A DNA stretch of 64,000 nt from Adhaeribacter radiodurans (GCF_014075995.1 NZ_CP055153.1:1798001-1862000), one strand, 5' to 3'; counted from the stretch's first letter, positions 26,565 to 36,273 are shown. Translations and numbers: made by a program. Notes: generated from the letters alone by a model not told the origin.

Positions 26565-26570
26565 GGTACT
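26546..26570. promoter_or_regulatory. Candidate PadR operator: direct repeat of AAGGTACT
   Basis: AAGGTACT occurs at 26546-26553 and again at 26563-26570, a 17-base step. The pair spans the spacer and the -33 element of the padR promoter, so a bound regulator would block RNA polymerase. Confidence 0.45.
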
Positions 26571-26905
26571 TGATAAAAATATTTTTTATTTTGCTATTTT
26601 TCACATTTCTGTTCAATTTTTTCGGGGATAAACTTTTAAAATTTTATTTTTAGTAGTATAATTTCTAAAGGAATAAATTTAGTATATTGCTTTATAATAA
26701 GGATTTGATAGGATTTTATTAAGATTAAATATTGTTTAAAACAAATATATTTTCATCCAAATAAATTTTTAAGCAAAACAACCTAGAATCTTTCTTACAA
26801 AAATTTTAATACTGCTTTTAGATAAATTTTAAAAGGAAGATTTAAAACAGATAAATTAAAAACTACTTTTCATCAGAAAACACTTTTATTTCACCTTAAA
26901 AGGTA

Positions 26906-27997
26906 ATGCTTAAGCGGGTTATATTTTTAATACCAGTTCTGTTACTGCTTTTTACCTTATTACCTTTTGCGGTTCTAAGCCAGATTACGGCTCCTAAGTA
27001 CAGCAATGAGTTTCTGAACCTGGGAATAGGAGGTAGGGCTTTGGGAATGGGAAATGTACAAGTTGGTATTGCCGACGATGCGAATGCCGGTTACTGGAAC
27101 CCAGCCGGTTTGCTGCAAGTAAAAAATAAATACAACTTAGCTTTAATGCACTCCGAATTATTTGCGGGCATAGTTAAAAATGATTTTGCCGCTTTTGCCT
27201 TACCTTTAGATACCAACAGTATCCTGGGTTTTTCCCTTATCCGGTCGGGGGTAGATGATATAGCGGATACCCGCCGGTTAAAAAATCACGAATACGGTTA
27301 TTACCAGTACGACAGTATTCGGTTTTTTTCGGTTGCCGATTACGCTTTCCTGATATCTTATGCTCGCCGGAGTAATTTGATTAAAGGTTTACGAGTAGGG
27401 GCAAACGCTAAAATTATTTACCGCAATGTGGGCGTTTTTGCTACTGCCTGGGGTTTTGGCCTGGATGCAGGAGCGCAGCTGCAGCGCCAGAATTGGCAAT
27501 TTGGCTTCATGGCCCGCGATATTACCACTACTTTTAATGCCTGGAGCCATAACCCCGACGAAATGAAGTACACCCAGTTACTTGTGGATTCTACGGCGGG
27601 TTTACCCAAAAACACGATTGAAATTACCTTGCCGCGTTTAATCCTGGGAGTAGCGCGAACCATTCCTTTGCCCAAAAATTTACTTTTACTGCTTGCTGCT
27701 GACCTGGATTTTACCTTCGATGGAAAACGGAATGTACTTCTTAAAACTAACCTGTTCTCCCTGGATCCTAAAGTGGCCTTCGAGTTAAGTTATAATCGCC
27801 TGGTTTTTTTGCGGGCTGGAATAAATAATTTACAACAGATAAAAGAATTTAACGGGCAGGAAACCTGGCAATTTCAACCTAATTTCGGGGTAGGGGTAGC
27901 AACCAATGGCTTAAAACTAGATTTAGCTTTATCTAAAATAGCGGATAATGCCAATGTTTCGTCGATTATGGTTTCGTTGGGTTACGCTTTTGATTAA
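26906..27997 (+). CDS. PorV/PorQ-family outer-membrane beta-barrel protein
   Basis: A 363-residue outer-membrane protein of the PorV/PorQ family (FadL-like barrel). A signal peptide covers about residues 1-25 (LLPFAVLSQ). The diagnostic stretch NLGIGGRALGMGNVQVGIAD with DANAGYWNPAGL follows, then alternating strands to the closing SSIMVSLGYAFD. In the T9SS, PorV shuttles cargo from the translocon to the PorU sortase at the surface. The gene sits 15 bases before a long PorU-type sortase gene, so the pair is one operon. It may be the second set (PorV2-like) rather than the primary PorV; sequence alone does not settle this. Confidence 0.85.
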   Translation: MLKRVIFLIPVLLLLFTLLPFAVLSQITAPKYSNEFLNLGIGGRALGMGNVQVGIADDANAGYWNPAGLLQVKNKYNLALMHSELFAGIVKNDFAAFALPLDTNSILGFSLIRSGVDDIADTRRLKNHEYGYYQYDSIRFFSVADYAFLISYARRSNLIKGLRVGANAKIIYRNVGVFATAWGFGLDAGAQLQRQNWQFGFMARDITTTFNAWSHNPDEMKYTQLLVDSTAGLPKNTIEITLPRLILGVARTIPLPKNLLLLLAADLDFTFDGKRNVLLKTNLFSLDPKVAFELSYNRLVFLRAGINNLQQIKEFNGQETWQFQPNFGVGVATNGLKLDLALSKIADNANVSSIMVSLGYAFD

Positions 27998-28012
27998 TAG
28001 CTAGCATACAAG

Positions 28013-31000
28013 ATGTTTGATTTTTATTTTTCTTCTAGCTTAAAAAGAATATTTCTGAGTGGCTTATTAAGCCAGCTTTTTGTTTTAACTGTTTTTGGCC
28101 AATCGCAGTACGGCAACGAGTGGATCAATTACGGACAGGCATATTATAAAATTAAAGTTGCCAAAACCGGCATTTACCGCTTAGATCAGGCTTATTTAGC
28201 TAATGCAGGTTTAAGCAATGTTAATCCGCAAAATTTACAGCTTTGGCGCAGGGGCAGAGAAGTAGCCATTTATGTTCAAGGCCAGGAAGATGGAGTTTTA
28301 AATCCGGGAGATTACCTGGAGTTTTACGGGCAGCGCAATGATGGTCAGCTCGACCGGGAGTTTTATAAAAACCCGCAAGATCACGCAAATTCTTATTTTA
28401 GTTTGTATACAGATACGGCGGCTTATTTTTTAACCGTAGCACCTTTACCTGGCAAGCGGGCAGAAAACTTTAATTTACCGGCAACCGGTTTACAACCCGA
28501 ACCCTGGCACCGAGCCGAGCGACTTAAATTGTATACTGCCGAGTACCAGGGTGGCGCTTTTTACGGCGATAACCAAATGTCGTGGGGCGATGCCAGTGAA
28601 GGCTATGGCGATGTGTGGTTCGGAACTATTGGCAGTGGCGTACGCGCTCCGGTAAAAGAATTTGAAGTAGATTCTCTGCTGAATTTAGAACCCAACGGTT
28701 CCCCGCCCCTTATAGAAATTTTGCTCGAAGGAGTTTTACGCGATGCGCACAACGTTACCATTGCTATAGTAACTCCAAACGGTGCGGTGCGTCAGCTAGA
28801 AAGTAATATTATTTTTAGTCCTTTTGATAAAATTAAAAAGTTGTATCTGCTGCAAGCGGCCGATATTTCCAGCGCCGGAAAAGTAAAATTAAGAATAACG
28901 GTTAATGCCCAGGGAGTAGCTGATATTGTTCGGGTGCGGTATTTACGGGTATCTTATGCCCGTAAAAATATTTTCCTGGCACCAGGTATAACCATATCGC
29001 CCTCCGATACCCTAAAAAGCACTCCTTCTTATTATGTATTGCAAAAAAGCAACAACCAAACTCTTCTAGGATTCAACGTTACAGATCCTTATAGTATAAC
29101 AAAAATTAATGTTATTAATACTGCTACGGAGGCAACTTTCGTTAGCCCTAGCTCCAATAATCAACAGCAAAAAATATTATTAGTAAATGCCGGTACCATT
29201 TACAGGCCGGCTCCTCCGCAAAGAATTATTTTTCGTAGCCTTGCCAGTAATTCTGCCGATTTTATTTTATTGTATCATAAGCGGTTAGCTAAACCAACTG
29301 CTGCCTACTCTAATCCGGTAAAAGCTTACAACGATTATAGAGCTTCGGAGGGGGGCGGCAAACACGATACCTTATCTTTAGAAATTGAACAAGTGTATGA
29401 TCAGTTTCATTACGGCGAGAAATCGACCTTAGCTATCCGGCATTTAATGCAATATTTATTGGTTCAAGGCAAACCGCAATACTTACTGCTATTAGGGTAT
29501 AGCTTACTTCCTGATTACGACAATTATGGCCGTTCGCGCACCTTTCCTACCCCAGCATCTAGGCAACGCGACATGATTCCGACGGTGGCCCCAGTGTCCG
29601 ATATATTTTTTACCGCCGATTGGGATAAAGATGAATATTACCCTAAAGTTGCTACTGGCCGGGTGGCAGCGCAAAACCCCGAAGAACTAGCGGCCTATTT
29701 CGAGAAAGTGAAAGAACACGAAGCGCTACCCGACAACTTGGAGTGGCGAAAAAATATCCTGCATTTAGGGGGCGGCGACACGGAGCAATTAAAAACATAT
29801 ATCCGCAATGCTTTAACCCGCTGGGAAAATATGGTGGAGAAAACTTTTTTAGGTGGAAAAGTAAAAACCATTTACCGGTTAACTACCGCCGGCACCGAAA
29901 AAATGAATGTTTCCGCTGATATAAATGCCGGGGTGTCTTTAGTTACTTTTTTCGGACATTCCTCTCCAACCATAAATGATATTGATATTGGACTGGTAAC
30001 CGATCCGGTTAATGGGTACAATAATACCGGTAAATACCCCATGATGATTATGAATGGTTGCGCCACCGGTAATCCCTTTTACGACAATACTTTCGGGGTA
30101 AATTGGTTATTGGCTCCTAAAAAAGGAATTATTTTATATTTAGCGCATTCCAGTATTGGTTACGCCAACATCTTGCAGCTTTACAGCGAAAAGTTTTACG
30201 AAGTAGCATTTACCGATTCTACTTTTTACGGAAAACCCGTTGGTATTATTCAGCAAGAAACCATTAAACGCTTTTTAACTCAAACTCAAAGCCCAAATGC
30301 AATAGCCCAAGCCATGCAAATGTTTTTGCAGGGCGATCCAGCCATCCGGTTGTTTTCGCCGCAAAAGCCGGATTACTTGGTACAAGAAAACGGTCCTTTT
30401 ATTCAAACTTTTAATAACGAGCGATTAACTGCCGCCCTTGATTCGTTCACCATTGCTATTCCAGTTAAAAATTTAGGAAAAGCTGTTACAGATTCTATTT
30501 CTGTTTCGGTAAGGCGCAATAATGCATTAATCATTGATTCGGTATTTTTTCCGGCCGTATATAACCAGGATACGCTTTATTTTAAGTTTGTTGATAAAAT
30601 TGGCCATACGCCCGGGGTAAACCAATTTACTATTTTGTTAGATCACCTAAATAAAATAAGCGAATCGGACGAAACCAATAATAGTTATACGTTTGAATAT
30701 TATTTCCCTGCTAATACGGTGCAGGCGCTTTATCCTCCCGAATATGCTATTGTGTCTGAGGCAAATGTTAAATTAATCGGGCAAGCTTTGGAGAGGCAGT
30801 CCCAAAACCAGGATTATTATTTTGAATTAGATACTTCGCCTCAATTTAGTTCCTCGCAAAAGCAATCTACCCTAATAGCCGGAGCGGGTTTATTGCCAAC
30901 CTGGCAAGTAACGCTACCGGCCAGCCAAACTCCCGAAGACAGTGTGGTATATTACTGGCGATTCCGGACGAACGAGTTGGCGCCGGGTCAGGATTCGGTG

Positions 31001-33031
31001 GTGTGGGGGCACAGTTCTTTTCGTTACATTCCGGGCAGTCCGGATGGTTGGTCCCAAAGTCAGCCAGCTCAATTACGCAGCGCCAATACCCAGGGAATTG
31101 CTTTAGATCCAACTTCCCAAAAATGGGAATTTACTCCTAACTCCCGAAAATTAATTTTAAAAACCAGGGGTGGTAAAGTAGCGGCAGCATTTCCACCTAA
31201 TGGAATTTTAATAGATGGGAGAACCCGCTTTGATGGTACCTGCGGTTTATCCCAGCCTAATATACTGGCCGTTGTTTTTAACGATAAAACCCTGGAGCAG
31301 TATATTATGCCGGCCAATTCGGGAGCAGCCCTGTGCGGCAACTCGCCCAAAACCATGTACCATTTTGTGAATCTTAATCAACTGCAAAATCAGGAAAATT
31401 TACGCCGGTTCTTAGAAGCAGTGCCGTCAGGTTATTACGTGGCCTTAATTTCGGTGCAGAATGTGCCATTCAGCGTGTTTTCGCCTGCACTTAAAGCAGA
31501 ATTCCGAAACCTAGGCTCCCGCCTGATTGATAGTGTACAAACCGGTTATCCAATAGCTTTGGTAGGTAGAAAGAATGGAGCAGCAGGAACAGCGCAGGAG
31601 AGAACGTACGTGCGCAGCGAACCAACCGGAGCAGCTCTGCAATCCATAGAGCTAAGTACCGACCTTACTACCCGCGGCGTTTACGGCGAAATAACCTCCA
31701 CCTTCGTTGGGCCAGCAACGGAGTGGAGCAAAATCCAGAATTTAGTTAAGAAAAATGGAGCCGGAAAAGATAATTATTTCTTAACTGTCCGGGGTTTCGA
31801 CGCCCAAAAAAGTAAAGACACTTTAGTTTATTCCAACACCAGCCTGCGAATCTTAGATTTAGTAAATTTAAAAGCTAAACGCTATCCTTATTTACGTTTA
31901 CAACTAGCAGTAGCAGATACGCTCGACCGAACGGCCCCCCAACTTAGTGAATGGCTGGTTTTATATAAAGGTACTCCCGAAGGTTTAATTTTGGCCGATA
32001 CAATGGGAACCGATAAATATAAAAATTTAGGAGCCCAGGCCGCCACCGGAAACATAAGTACCAGTTTTACTTTTCAGAATATTTCACAATACAATTTTCC
32101 GGATTCTTTAGTGGCGCGGCTAACTTTAATAGGAAACAGCGGGTTCACGCAGGATATAAAAGTAAAACCGCTGGGTAAAGGCGAATTGGTAGATATTCCG
32201 GTTACTTTTCCTACCCGCGGCTTAAGCGGTAAATATACTTTACGTTTATTTGTTAATCCGTATTTACAGCCCGAATTGGTTTATACCAACAATGTATTTG
32301 AAGTGTCCTTTACCGTAGGTACCAATATTCCGCCTTTGTTGGATGTAGCGTTCGATGGCCAGCATATTTTAGACGGGGATATTGTTTCACCGAACCCACA
32401 AATTACAGTTTTAGTAAAAGACGAAGACAAGTACTCTTTTTTGCAGAATACCGAAGGCTTGGAAATGCTTTTATTAAAGCCTACTAGCTCTAATTATGAA
32501 CAAGTAAATTTAACCGGGAGCGAAGTAAAAGTATTTCCGGCCGATAAGAAAAATGATTTTCGGGTAGAATTTACTCCTCAAAATCTGGCAAATGGCATTT
32601 ATAAACTTCGCGTACAAGCCAGAGATGTTAGTAATAATAAAGCAGGGTTTGAACCTTACGAGATTAGTTTTAATGTAATTAACGAATCTACCATCACCAA
32701 CTTTTATCCTTATCCGAACCCGCTCTCCAGCAAATCCCGGTTTGTTTTTACGGTAACCGGCGCTCAAATACCCCAAAACCTGAAAGTGCAAATTTTAACC
32801 ATAACCGGTAAAGTTATCCGCGAAATAACAAAAGAAGAACTTGGTCCGATTAAAATTGGCAACAATACCAGCGAATACGCCTGGGACGGCACCGATGAGT
32901 TTGGAGATAAATTAGCGAATGGGGTTTATTTATACCGCGTAGTAATGGATACCGATTTGTTTTCGCACCGTAACACGACCGGTGATAAATCCTTTACGAA
33001 AGGTTACGGTAAATTGTATATCCTGCGGTAA
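28013..33031 (+). CDS. Type IX secretion system sortase, PorU type (long form)
   Basis: A 1672-residue gingipain-like (C25) cysteine peptidase. The signal peptide ends near VFGQ. The catalytic histidine is H649 in FFGHSSP and the cysteine C683 in MIMNGCATG, at the usual C25 spacing. VAPVSDIFFTADWD and the following KVATGRV are also typical. A CARDB-like segment (SISVSVRRNNALI, then SDETNNSYTFEY), further beta-rich domains and a C-terminal FlgD-like/sorting region (YPYPNPLSSKSRF and NGVYLYRVVM) complete it. The sortase removes the C-terminal sorting domain of cargo and joins cargo to lipopolysaccharide. At over 1600 residues it is longer than ordinary PorU and may be the PorU2-like form. It is co-transcribed with the upstream PorV-family gene. 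Confidence 0.85.
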   Translation: MFDFYFSSSLKRIFLSGLLSQLFVLTVFGQSQYGNEWINYGQAYYKIKVAKTGIYRLDQAYLANAGLSNVNPQNLQLWRRGREVAIYVQGQEDGVLNPGDYLEFYGQRNDGQLDREFYKNPQDHANSYFSLYTDTAAYFLTVAPLPGKRAENFNLPATGLQPEPWHRAERLKLYTAEYQGGAFYGDNQMSWGDASEGYGDVWFGTIGSGVRAPVKEFEVDSLLNLEPNGSPPLIEILLEGVLRDAHNVTIAIVTPNGAVRQLESNIIFSPFDKIKKLYLLQAADISSAGKVKLRITVNAQGVADIVRVRYLRVSYARKNIFLAPGITISPSDTLKSTPSYYVLQKSNNQTLLGFNVTDPYSITKINVINTATEATFVSPSSNNQQQKILLVNAGTIYRPAPPQRIIFRSLASNSADFILLYHKRLAKPTAAYSNPVKAYNDYRASEGGGKHDTLSLEIEQVYDQFHYGEKSTLAIRHLMQYLLVQGKPQYLLLLGYSLLPDYDNYGRSRTFPTPASRQRDMIPTVAPVSDIFFTADWDKDEYYPKVATGRVAAQNPEELAAYFEKVKEHEALPDNLEWRKNILHLGGGDTEQLKTYIRNALTRWENMVEKTFLGGKVKTIYRLTTAGTEKMNVSADINAGVSLVTFFGHSSPTINDIDIGLVTDPVNGYNNTGKYPMMIMNGCATGNPFYDNTFGVNWLLAPKKGIILYLAHSSIGYANILQLYSEKFYEVAFTDSTFYGKPVGIIQQETIKRFLTQTQSPNAIAQAMQMFLQGDPAIRLFSPQKPDYLVQENGPFIQTFNNERLTAALDSFTIAIPVKNLGKAVTDSISVSVRRNNALIIDSVFFPAVYNQDTLYFKFVDKIGHTPGVNQFTILLDHLNKISESDETNNSYTFEYYFPANTVQALYPPEYAIVSEANVKLIGQALERQSQNQDYYFELDTSPQFSSSQKQSTLIAGAGLLPTWQVTLPASQTPEDSVVYYWRFRTNELAPGQDSVVWGHSSFRYIPGSPDGWSQSQPAQLRSANTQGIALDPTSQKWEFTPNSRKLILKTRGGKVAAAFPPNGILIDGRTRFDGTCGLSQPNILAVVFNDKTLEQYIMPANSGAALCGNSPKTMYHFVNLNQLQNQENLRRFLEAVPSGYYVALISVQNVPFSVFSPALKAEFRNLGSRLIDSVQTGYPIALVGRKNGAAGTAQERTYVRSEPTGAALQSIELSTDLTTRGVYGEITSTFVGPATEWSKIQNLVKKNGAGKDNYFLTVRGFDAQKSKDTLVYSNTSLRILDLVNLKAKRYPYLRLQLAVADTLDRTAPQLSEWLVLYKGTPEGLILADTMGTDKYKNLGAQAATGNISTSFTFQNISQYNFPDSLVARLTLIGNSGFTQDIKVKPLGKGELVDIPVTFPTRGLSGKYTLRLFVNPYLQPELVYTNNVFEVSFTVGTNIPPLLDVAFDGQHILDGDIVSPNPQITVLVKDEDKYSFLQNTEGLEMLLLKPTSSNYEQVNLTGSEVKVFPADKKNDFRVEFTPQNLANGIYKLRVQARDVSNNKAGFEPYEISFNVINESTITNFYPYPNPLSSKSRFVFTVTGAQIPQNLKVQILTITGKVIREITKEELGPIKIGNNTSEYAWDGTDEFGDKLANGVYLYRVVMDTDLFSHRNTTGDKSFTKGYGKLYILR

Positions 33032-33094
33032 CCTGAAAAGTAAGATCAATTTGCAGATTTGTAAAAACGAACAGTTAATAATTACTTAAAATAA

Positions 33095-33126
33095 AAAAGC
33101 AGCTATTAAATTTAATAGCTGCTTTT
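33095..33126. terminator. Bidirectional terminator
   Basis: A perfect 32-base palindrome (two 16-base arms with no fixed spacer, AAAAGCAGCTATTAAA and its complement) between the sortase gene and the convergent stress-protein gene. A and T runs flank it on both sides. Confidence 0.85.
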
Positions 33127-33152
33127 ATTACTTAAAATGAACTCAGAAACAC

Positions 33153-34022
33153 TTATAAATTAGGATTTCTATCTAGATTATCTAAATCACTGGTTCTGGT
33201 AGTGTTAGTAGTGCTGGTGCGATTAACATCGGTACCCAGATCTTCTATTTCTACATCGGTGCGGCGTACGGTTTCGTGAATGGTTTCTTCCCGCTCTTCT
33301 ACTTCTTTACCTAAACTTACTTCTTCTACTACGCGGGCTTCTTTACCAACTACTGCTACTTCGGCTTGCTCTCTAATCTCAATTTCACCTTCGCGGAAGT
33401 TAGCTAAATCTGCTTCAGTAGCCGGACGATTTACCGGGGTCCGTTCTACCCGCACGTGTTCTACGCGTAAACGTACATTTTCTTCAACGGGGCGTTCAAT
33501 AATCCGGCTCCGGATACGGGCGCCGCCAGTTTCTACTACGCGCTTACCTACTTGCAATTCTTCCTCTATAATTGGAATAGAGCCAGTAGTGTTAGCAGTA
33601 TCAGTTGTGTTGGTACGGTATTGCTGCGAACGCTCATCTACGTCTACTGCGCCGTACTGATCCAGAATCCGGGCAGCACTTTCAGCTTCGGTGGCAGATT
33701 GAGCATGAACGGTAATAATGGAGCCACGACGGCCTACTTCGCTGTAGGTTCTAACGTTATCATCATCATCGGAACCAAATAAATTGCGGAAGAAATTGCT
33801 TACACTATCATCATCGTCTCTATCGGTATTATAACCAGAAGTAGTACTTCCACTATAACTAGAGGTAGTACTACCAGTGCTATAATCGGTAGAAGAATTA
33901 CCAGTTGCTCCGGGAGTGGAAATATCTATTCTATCTTGTGAAATGCCTGAGCTTATTAGTTGTTGTAATGCTTGTTGCGCTTCTGTTGAATTGTCGAATA
34001 TTCCTATCACTGTTTGTGCCAT
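33153..34022 (-). CDS. YsnF/AvaK-type (DUF2382) stress protein with GSP17M-like N-terminus
   Basis: A 289-residue protein. MAQTVIGIFDNSTEAQQALQ at the N-terminus resembles the ferredoxin-like domain of general stress protein 17M. A low-complexity Ser/Thr/Tyr/Gly stretch (about 40-75) and an acidic patch follow. EVGRRGSIITVHAQSATEAE closes the first domain with the usual alpha-beta turn. The C-terminal part is DUF2382 (IPIIEEELQVGKRVVETGG, VRVERTPVNRPAT, ETIHETVRRTDVEIEDLG), rich in Glu and Arg. Such proteins are induced by osmotic or general stress in other bacteria; the mechanism is not known. It lies 44 bases after a smaller DUF2382 gene and ends at a strong terminator. Confidence 0.85.
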   Translation of the reverse strand: MAQTVIGIFDNSTEAQQALQQLISSGISQDRIDISTPGATGNSSTDYSTGSTTSSYSGSTTSGYNTDRDDDDSVSNFFRNLFGSDDDDNVRTYSEVGRRGSIITVHAQSATEAESAARILDQYGAVDVDERSQQYRTNTTDTANTTGSIPIIEEELQVGKRVVETGGARIRSRIIERPVEENVRLRVEHVRVERTPVNRPATEADLANFREGEIEIREQAEVAVVGKEARVVEEVSLGKEVEEREETIHETVRRTDVEIEDLGTDVNRTSTTNTTRTSDLDNLDRNPNL

Positions 34023-34066
34023 AGTTTTATGTGTTTTTAGGTTAGATTATAAGAATTATAAAAAAA

Positions 34067-34498
34067 TTAAAAATTTTCGTTGTTTACGGTACTGGTGTCG
34101 GTTCGTTCTATTTTTACTTCTTCTTTCCGAAGCGTAACCGTTTGCGACACATTGGTTTGTATTTGTTGTTTATTAATCCGAATTTCTTCTACTAACATTA
34201 GGCGTTTTTCGATAACCACAACTTCCTGAATAACCGGAATAATCATGACATCGCCTTCGTAACGCACAGCAGGAGCCGCTTCTATGTACTGGTTAACCGG
34301 TACTCGTTCTACCTGTACTTCTTCTTGTAAGAGAGGCGTTTCTACCTGGGCTTCTTCTTCGTTAACGGTTTTAATAATCCGAACGCGACCGGTCTCTACT
34401 ACTCTTTTACCTACCTGTACATGTTCTTCAATTACCGGAATAACATGAGTAGTTTTTTCAGTTTCTTTGTGCCAATTCTCGTTCAGGTTTTCCTCCAT
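34067..34498 (-). CDS. Small DUF2382 (YsnF/AvaK) protein
   Basis: A 143-residue protein made almost only of a DUF2382 domain: HVIPVIEEHVQVGKRVVETG, VQVERVPVNQYIEAAP and QTVTLRKEEVKIERTD. It is very rich in Glu, Val and Arg and has no signal peptide. It is the first gene of a two-gene operon with the larger relative downstream, to which it is clearly paralogous. A pair of 16-base direct repeats lies upstream, suggesting shared control. Function is unknown beyond the link of the family to stress. Confidence 0.85.
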   Translation of the reverse strand: MEENLNENWHKETEKTTHVIPVIEEHVQVGKRVVETGRVRIIKTVNEEEAQVETPLLQEEVQVERVPVNQYIEAAPAVRYEGDVMIIPVIQEVVVIEKRLMLVEEIRINKQQIQTNVSQTVTLRKEEVKIERTDTSTVNNENF

Positions 34499-34976
34499 TA
34501 TACGGATTTCTATTTCTAATATTTTTTATTCTAGTAATGTTTACTAGTGTAAAGGCTCTTACGGTACTCATCTGGTAATGTTTACTTTCGTATCGGAAAT
34601 TTATTATTTTTTAATATTGTAGAATTAACAAATTGGTAATATTAAAGATGAGCTTTCGTTAAATTTAAGCTTCAACACTTTTTATAAGTTTTTGTTTATC
34701 AAATTATTAATAATTAAATTTTTAATTATATAGCTTATTTTGACTTAAAAACCAAATAGTAAACGTGGTTTAAAGAAAAAGTATAAATTACAAAAAATTA
34801 ATATTTTTATTTATTAATATAGATGTTGAATAAGTAGATTCTGACCTTTCATTTATAAGAGTTATAATTAATTTTACGGGACTGATTTGGGGAAACTAAC
34901 CTGGAAAGTATTTATATAATCTTCCTGCATTATGAAGTGCTATAAAATTTAATCTACTTTAGGTTTTTAATATAAA
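34499..34976. other. Divergent intergenic region, very AT-rich
   Basis: Besides the direct repeat near the DUF2382 genes nothing is recognised. From about 34610 to 34870 it is almost only A and T. No exact TAnnTTTG match was found for rnhB. Confidence 0.4.
34530..34586. promoter_or_regulatory. Direct repeat TCTAGTAATGTTTACT upstream of the DUF2382 operon
   Basis: TCTAGTAATGTTTACT at 34530-34545 recurs as TCTGGTAATGTTTACT at 34571-34586 (15 of 16 identical, 41-base step, about four helical turns). It is a candidate binding site for a regulator of the stress-protein operon. Confidence 0.45.
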
Positions 34977-35597
34977 TTGCTCGCCTTGGTTAAAGAAAAA
35001 ACAATTTTATTGGCTAATTACAGCGGCCATAAACTGGAGGCTGGCTTGGATGAAGCCGGACGGGGTTGCCTGGCTGGGCCGGTAATAGCGGCAGCCGTAA
35101 TATTACCACCCGATTATTATCATCCTACCTTAAACGATTCTAAACAGCTCACTAAAAAACAACGAGAAAATCTGCGGGAAGAGATTTGCCGCGAAGCCAT
35201 TAGCTGGGCCGTAGGCGAGGTTTCCTCCACTGATATCGATTTAATTAATATTTCGAAAGCTTCTTTTCTGGCCATGCACCAGGCGGTAGCTCAGTTGCAA
35301 ATCCAAGCCGAGTATTTAATTGTTGATGGAAATCAATTTATTCCTTACCCGGGTATTCCGCACGCATGTATTGTAAAAGGAGATAGTAAATATTTTTCTA
35401 TTGCGGCGGCCTCCGTTTTAGCTAAAACATTCCGGGACGATATCATGACTAAATTAGCCGAACAATTTCCGGGTTATGGTTGGGAACAAAATGCTGGTTA
35501 TCCCACGCGCTTGCACCGGAGTGCCATTCAGGCAACTGGAACTACACCGTACCATCGGTTATCTTTCCGGTTATTACCTGAATCGTTTATCTTATAA
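34977..35597 (+). CDS. rnhB: Ribonuclease HII
   Basis: A 206-residue nuclease that cuts RNA-DNA hybrids and single ribonucleotides in [22 protein letters not shown] holds the catalytic Asp-Glu pair, [11 protein letters not shown] the third Asp, and [21 protein letters not shown] the conserved Lys/Ser block. The last acid is in the NAGYPTRLH region. There is no in-frame ATG before the DEAGRG motif: the ATG at 34932 meets a stop after six codons. The start must be TTG, either at 34977 or at one of the two TTG codons just downstream. A terminator follows. Confidence 0.93.
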   Translation: MLALVKEKTILLANYSGHKLEAGLDEAGRGCLAGPVIAAAVILPPDYYHPTLNDSKQLTKKQRENLREEICREAISWAVGEVSSTDIDLINISKASFLAMHQAVAQLQIQAEYLIVDGNQFIPYPGIPHACIVKGDSKYFSIAAASVLAKTFRDDIMTKLAEQFPGYGWEQNAGYPTRLHRSAIQATGTTPYHRLSFRLLPESFIL

Positions 35598-35624
35598 AGT
35601 AAAATTTAATTAGTAAAGTTATAA

Positions 35625-35681
35625 AAAGTCTCAGCCCCAAATAAAACCTTAATACTAGGGTTTACTTGGGGCTGAGACTTT
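35625..35681 (+). terminator. Terminator hairpin after rnhB
   Basis: Perfect 16-base arms (AAAGTCTCAGCCCCAA, 35625-35640, with 35666-35681) around a 25-base loop that can partly pair itself. It lies between two convergent genes. Confidence 0.75.
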
Positions 35682-35832
35682 ATAATCAGCTATTACTTTA
35701 AGTATATTTTACTTTTATTAAACTATACAGAATCTAAATCTTTAAATTCGGTAGTGCTAAAATTTTATTCTTTTAATTACCTGCAATTTTTAGTAAAAAG
35801 ATACTTATAGAGCTAAAGTAAATTTTAAAATT

Positions 35833-36273
35833 TTAGTTCTTCAGTTTTAATAGATCCAGAAATAAACTAAAAGAATCAATACGGGAGCTGGATTGATGAC
35901 CAAAAGTATCAAAGGTTAAGGGTTTTTCGATGTAGCCGCTTACCTCTAAATCTTCCGCTTTCGTCCGGTCCGAATCTTCCATGGAAGTAGTAGTAATAAA
36001 TACGTTTAAATACTGCAAATCCACGTCGTTCCGGATTTCCGTGAGTAATTCTAAGCCATTCATTTTAGGCATGTTAATATCGAGCATTACAACGCTGGGT
36101 AAAGGATTTAAAGGGGCCTGACCTTCTCCTTTTAACATCGACAAAGCTTCACGGCCATTACGGGCAATATGCAGAGGCAAATTTATGTTTAGCTTACGCA
36201 GTTCGCGCTCTACGCTCATAATATCCAAGTAATCATCTTCAACCAAAAGTATGCTGGGTAGTGTTTCGTTCAT
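35833..36273 (-). CDS. Single-domain response regulator (CheY/Rcp1-like)
   Basis: About 146 residues forming one receiver domain. ILLVEDDYLDI gives the acidic pocket, VVMLDINMPKMNG the phosphoacceptor Asp, FITTTSMEDSD the Thr/Ser switch and GYIEKPL the conserved Lys. No output domain is present. The frame is open to an ATG 60 bases further upstream that would overlap the kinase gene, but the internal Met (MNETLPSILLVEDD) gives the usual receiver N-terminus. The gene lies directly after a CHASE3 histidine kinase. It is of the type paired with phytochrome-like kinases, and probably passes its signal through protein contact. Confidence 0.88.
   Translation of the reverse strand: MNETLPSILLVEDDYLDIMSVERELRKLNINLPLHIARNGREALSMLKGEGQAPLNPLPSVVMLDINMPKMNGLELLTEIRNDVDLQYLNVFITTTSMEDSDRTKAEDLEVSGYIEKPLTFDTFGHQSSSRIDSFSLFLDLLKLKN

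Larger units (their letters stand above)
26509..26905. other. Divergent promoter region of padR and the PorV-family gene
   Basis: The padR side holds the promoter and repeat described separately. The remaining ~330 bases are extremely AT-rich. I could not identify a clear promoter for the PorV-family gene in it. Confidence 0.4.

Noticed and set aside
33280-33660. A 126-codon plus-strand frame across the DUF2382 gene
   Set aside because: It is antisense to a clear family member and is a Ser/Arg/Thr-rich mirror of its biased codons.
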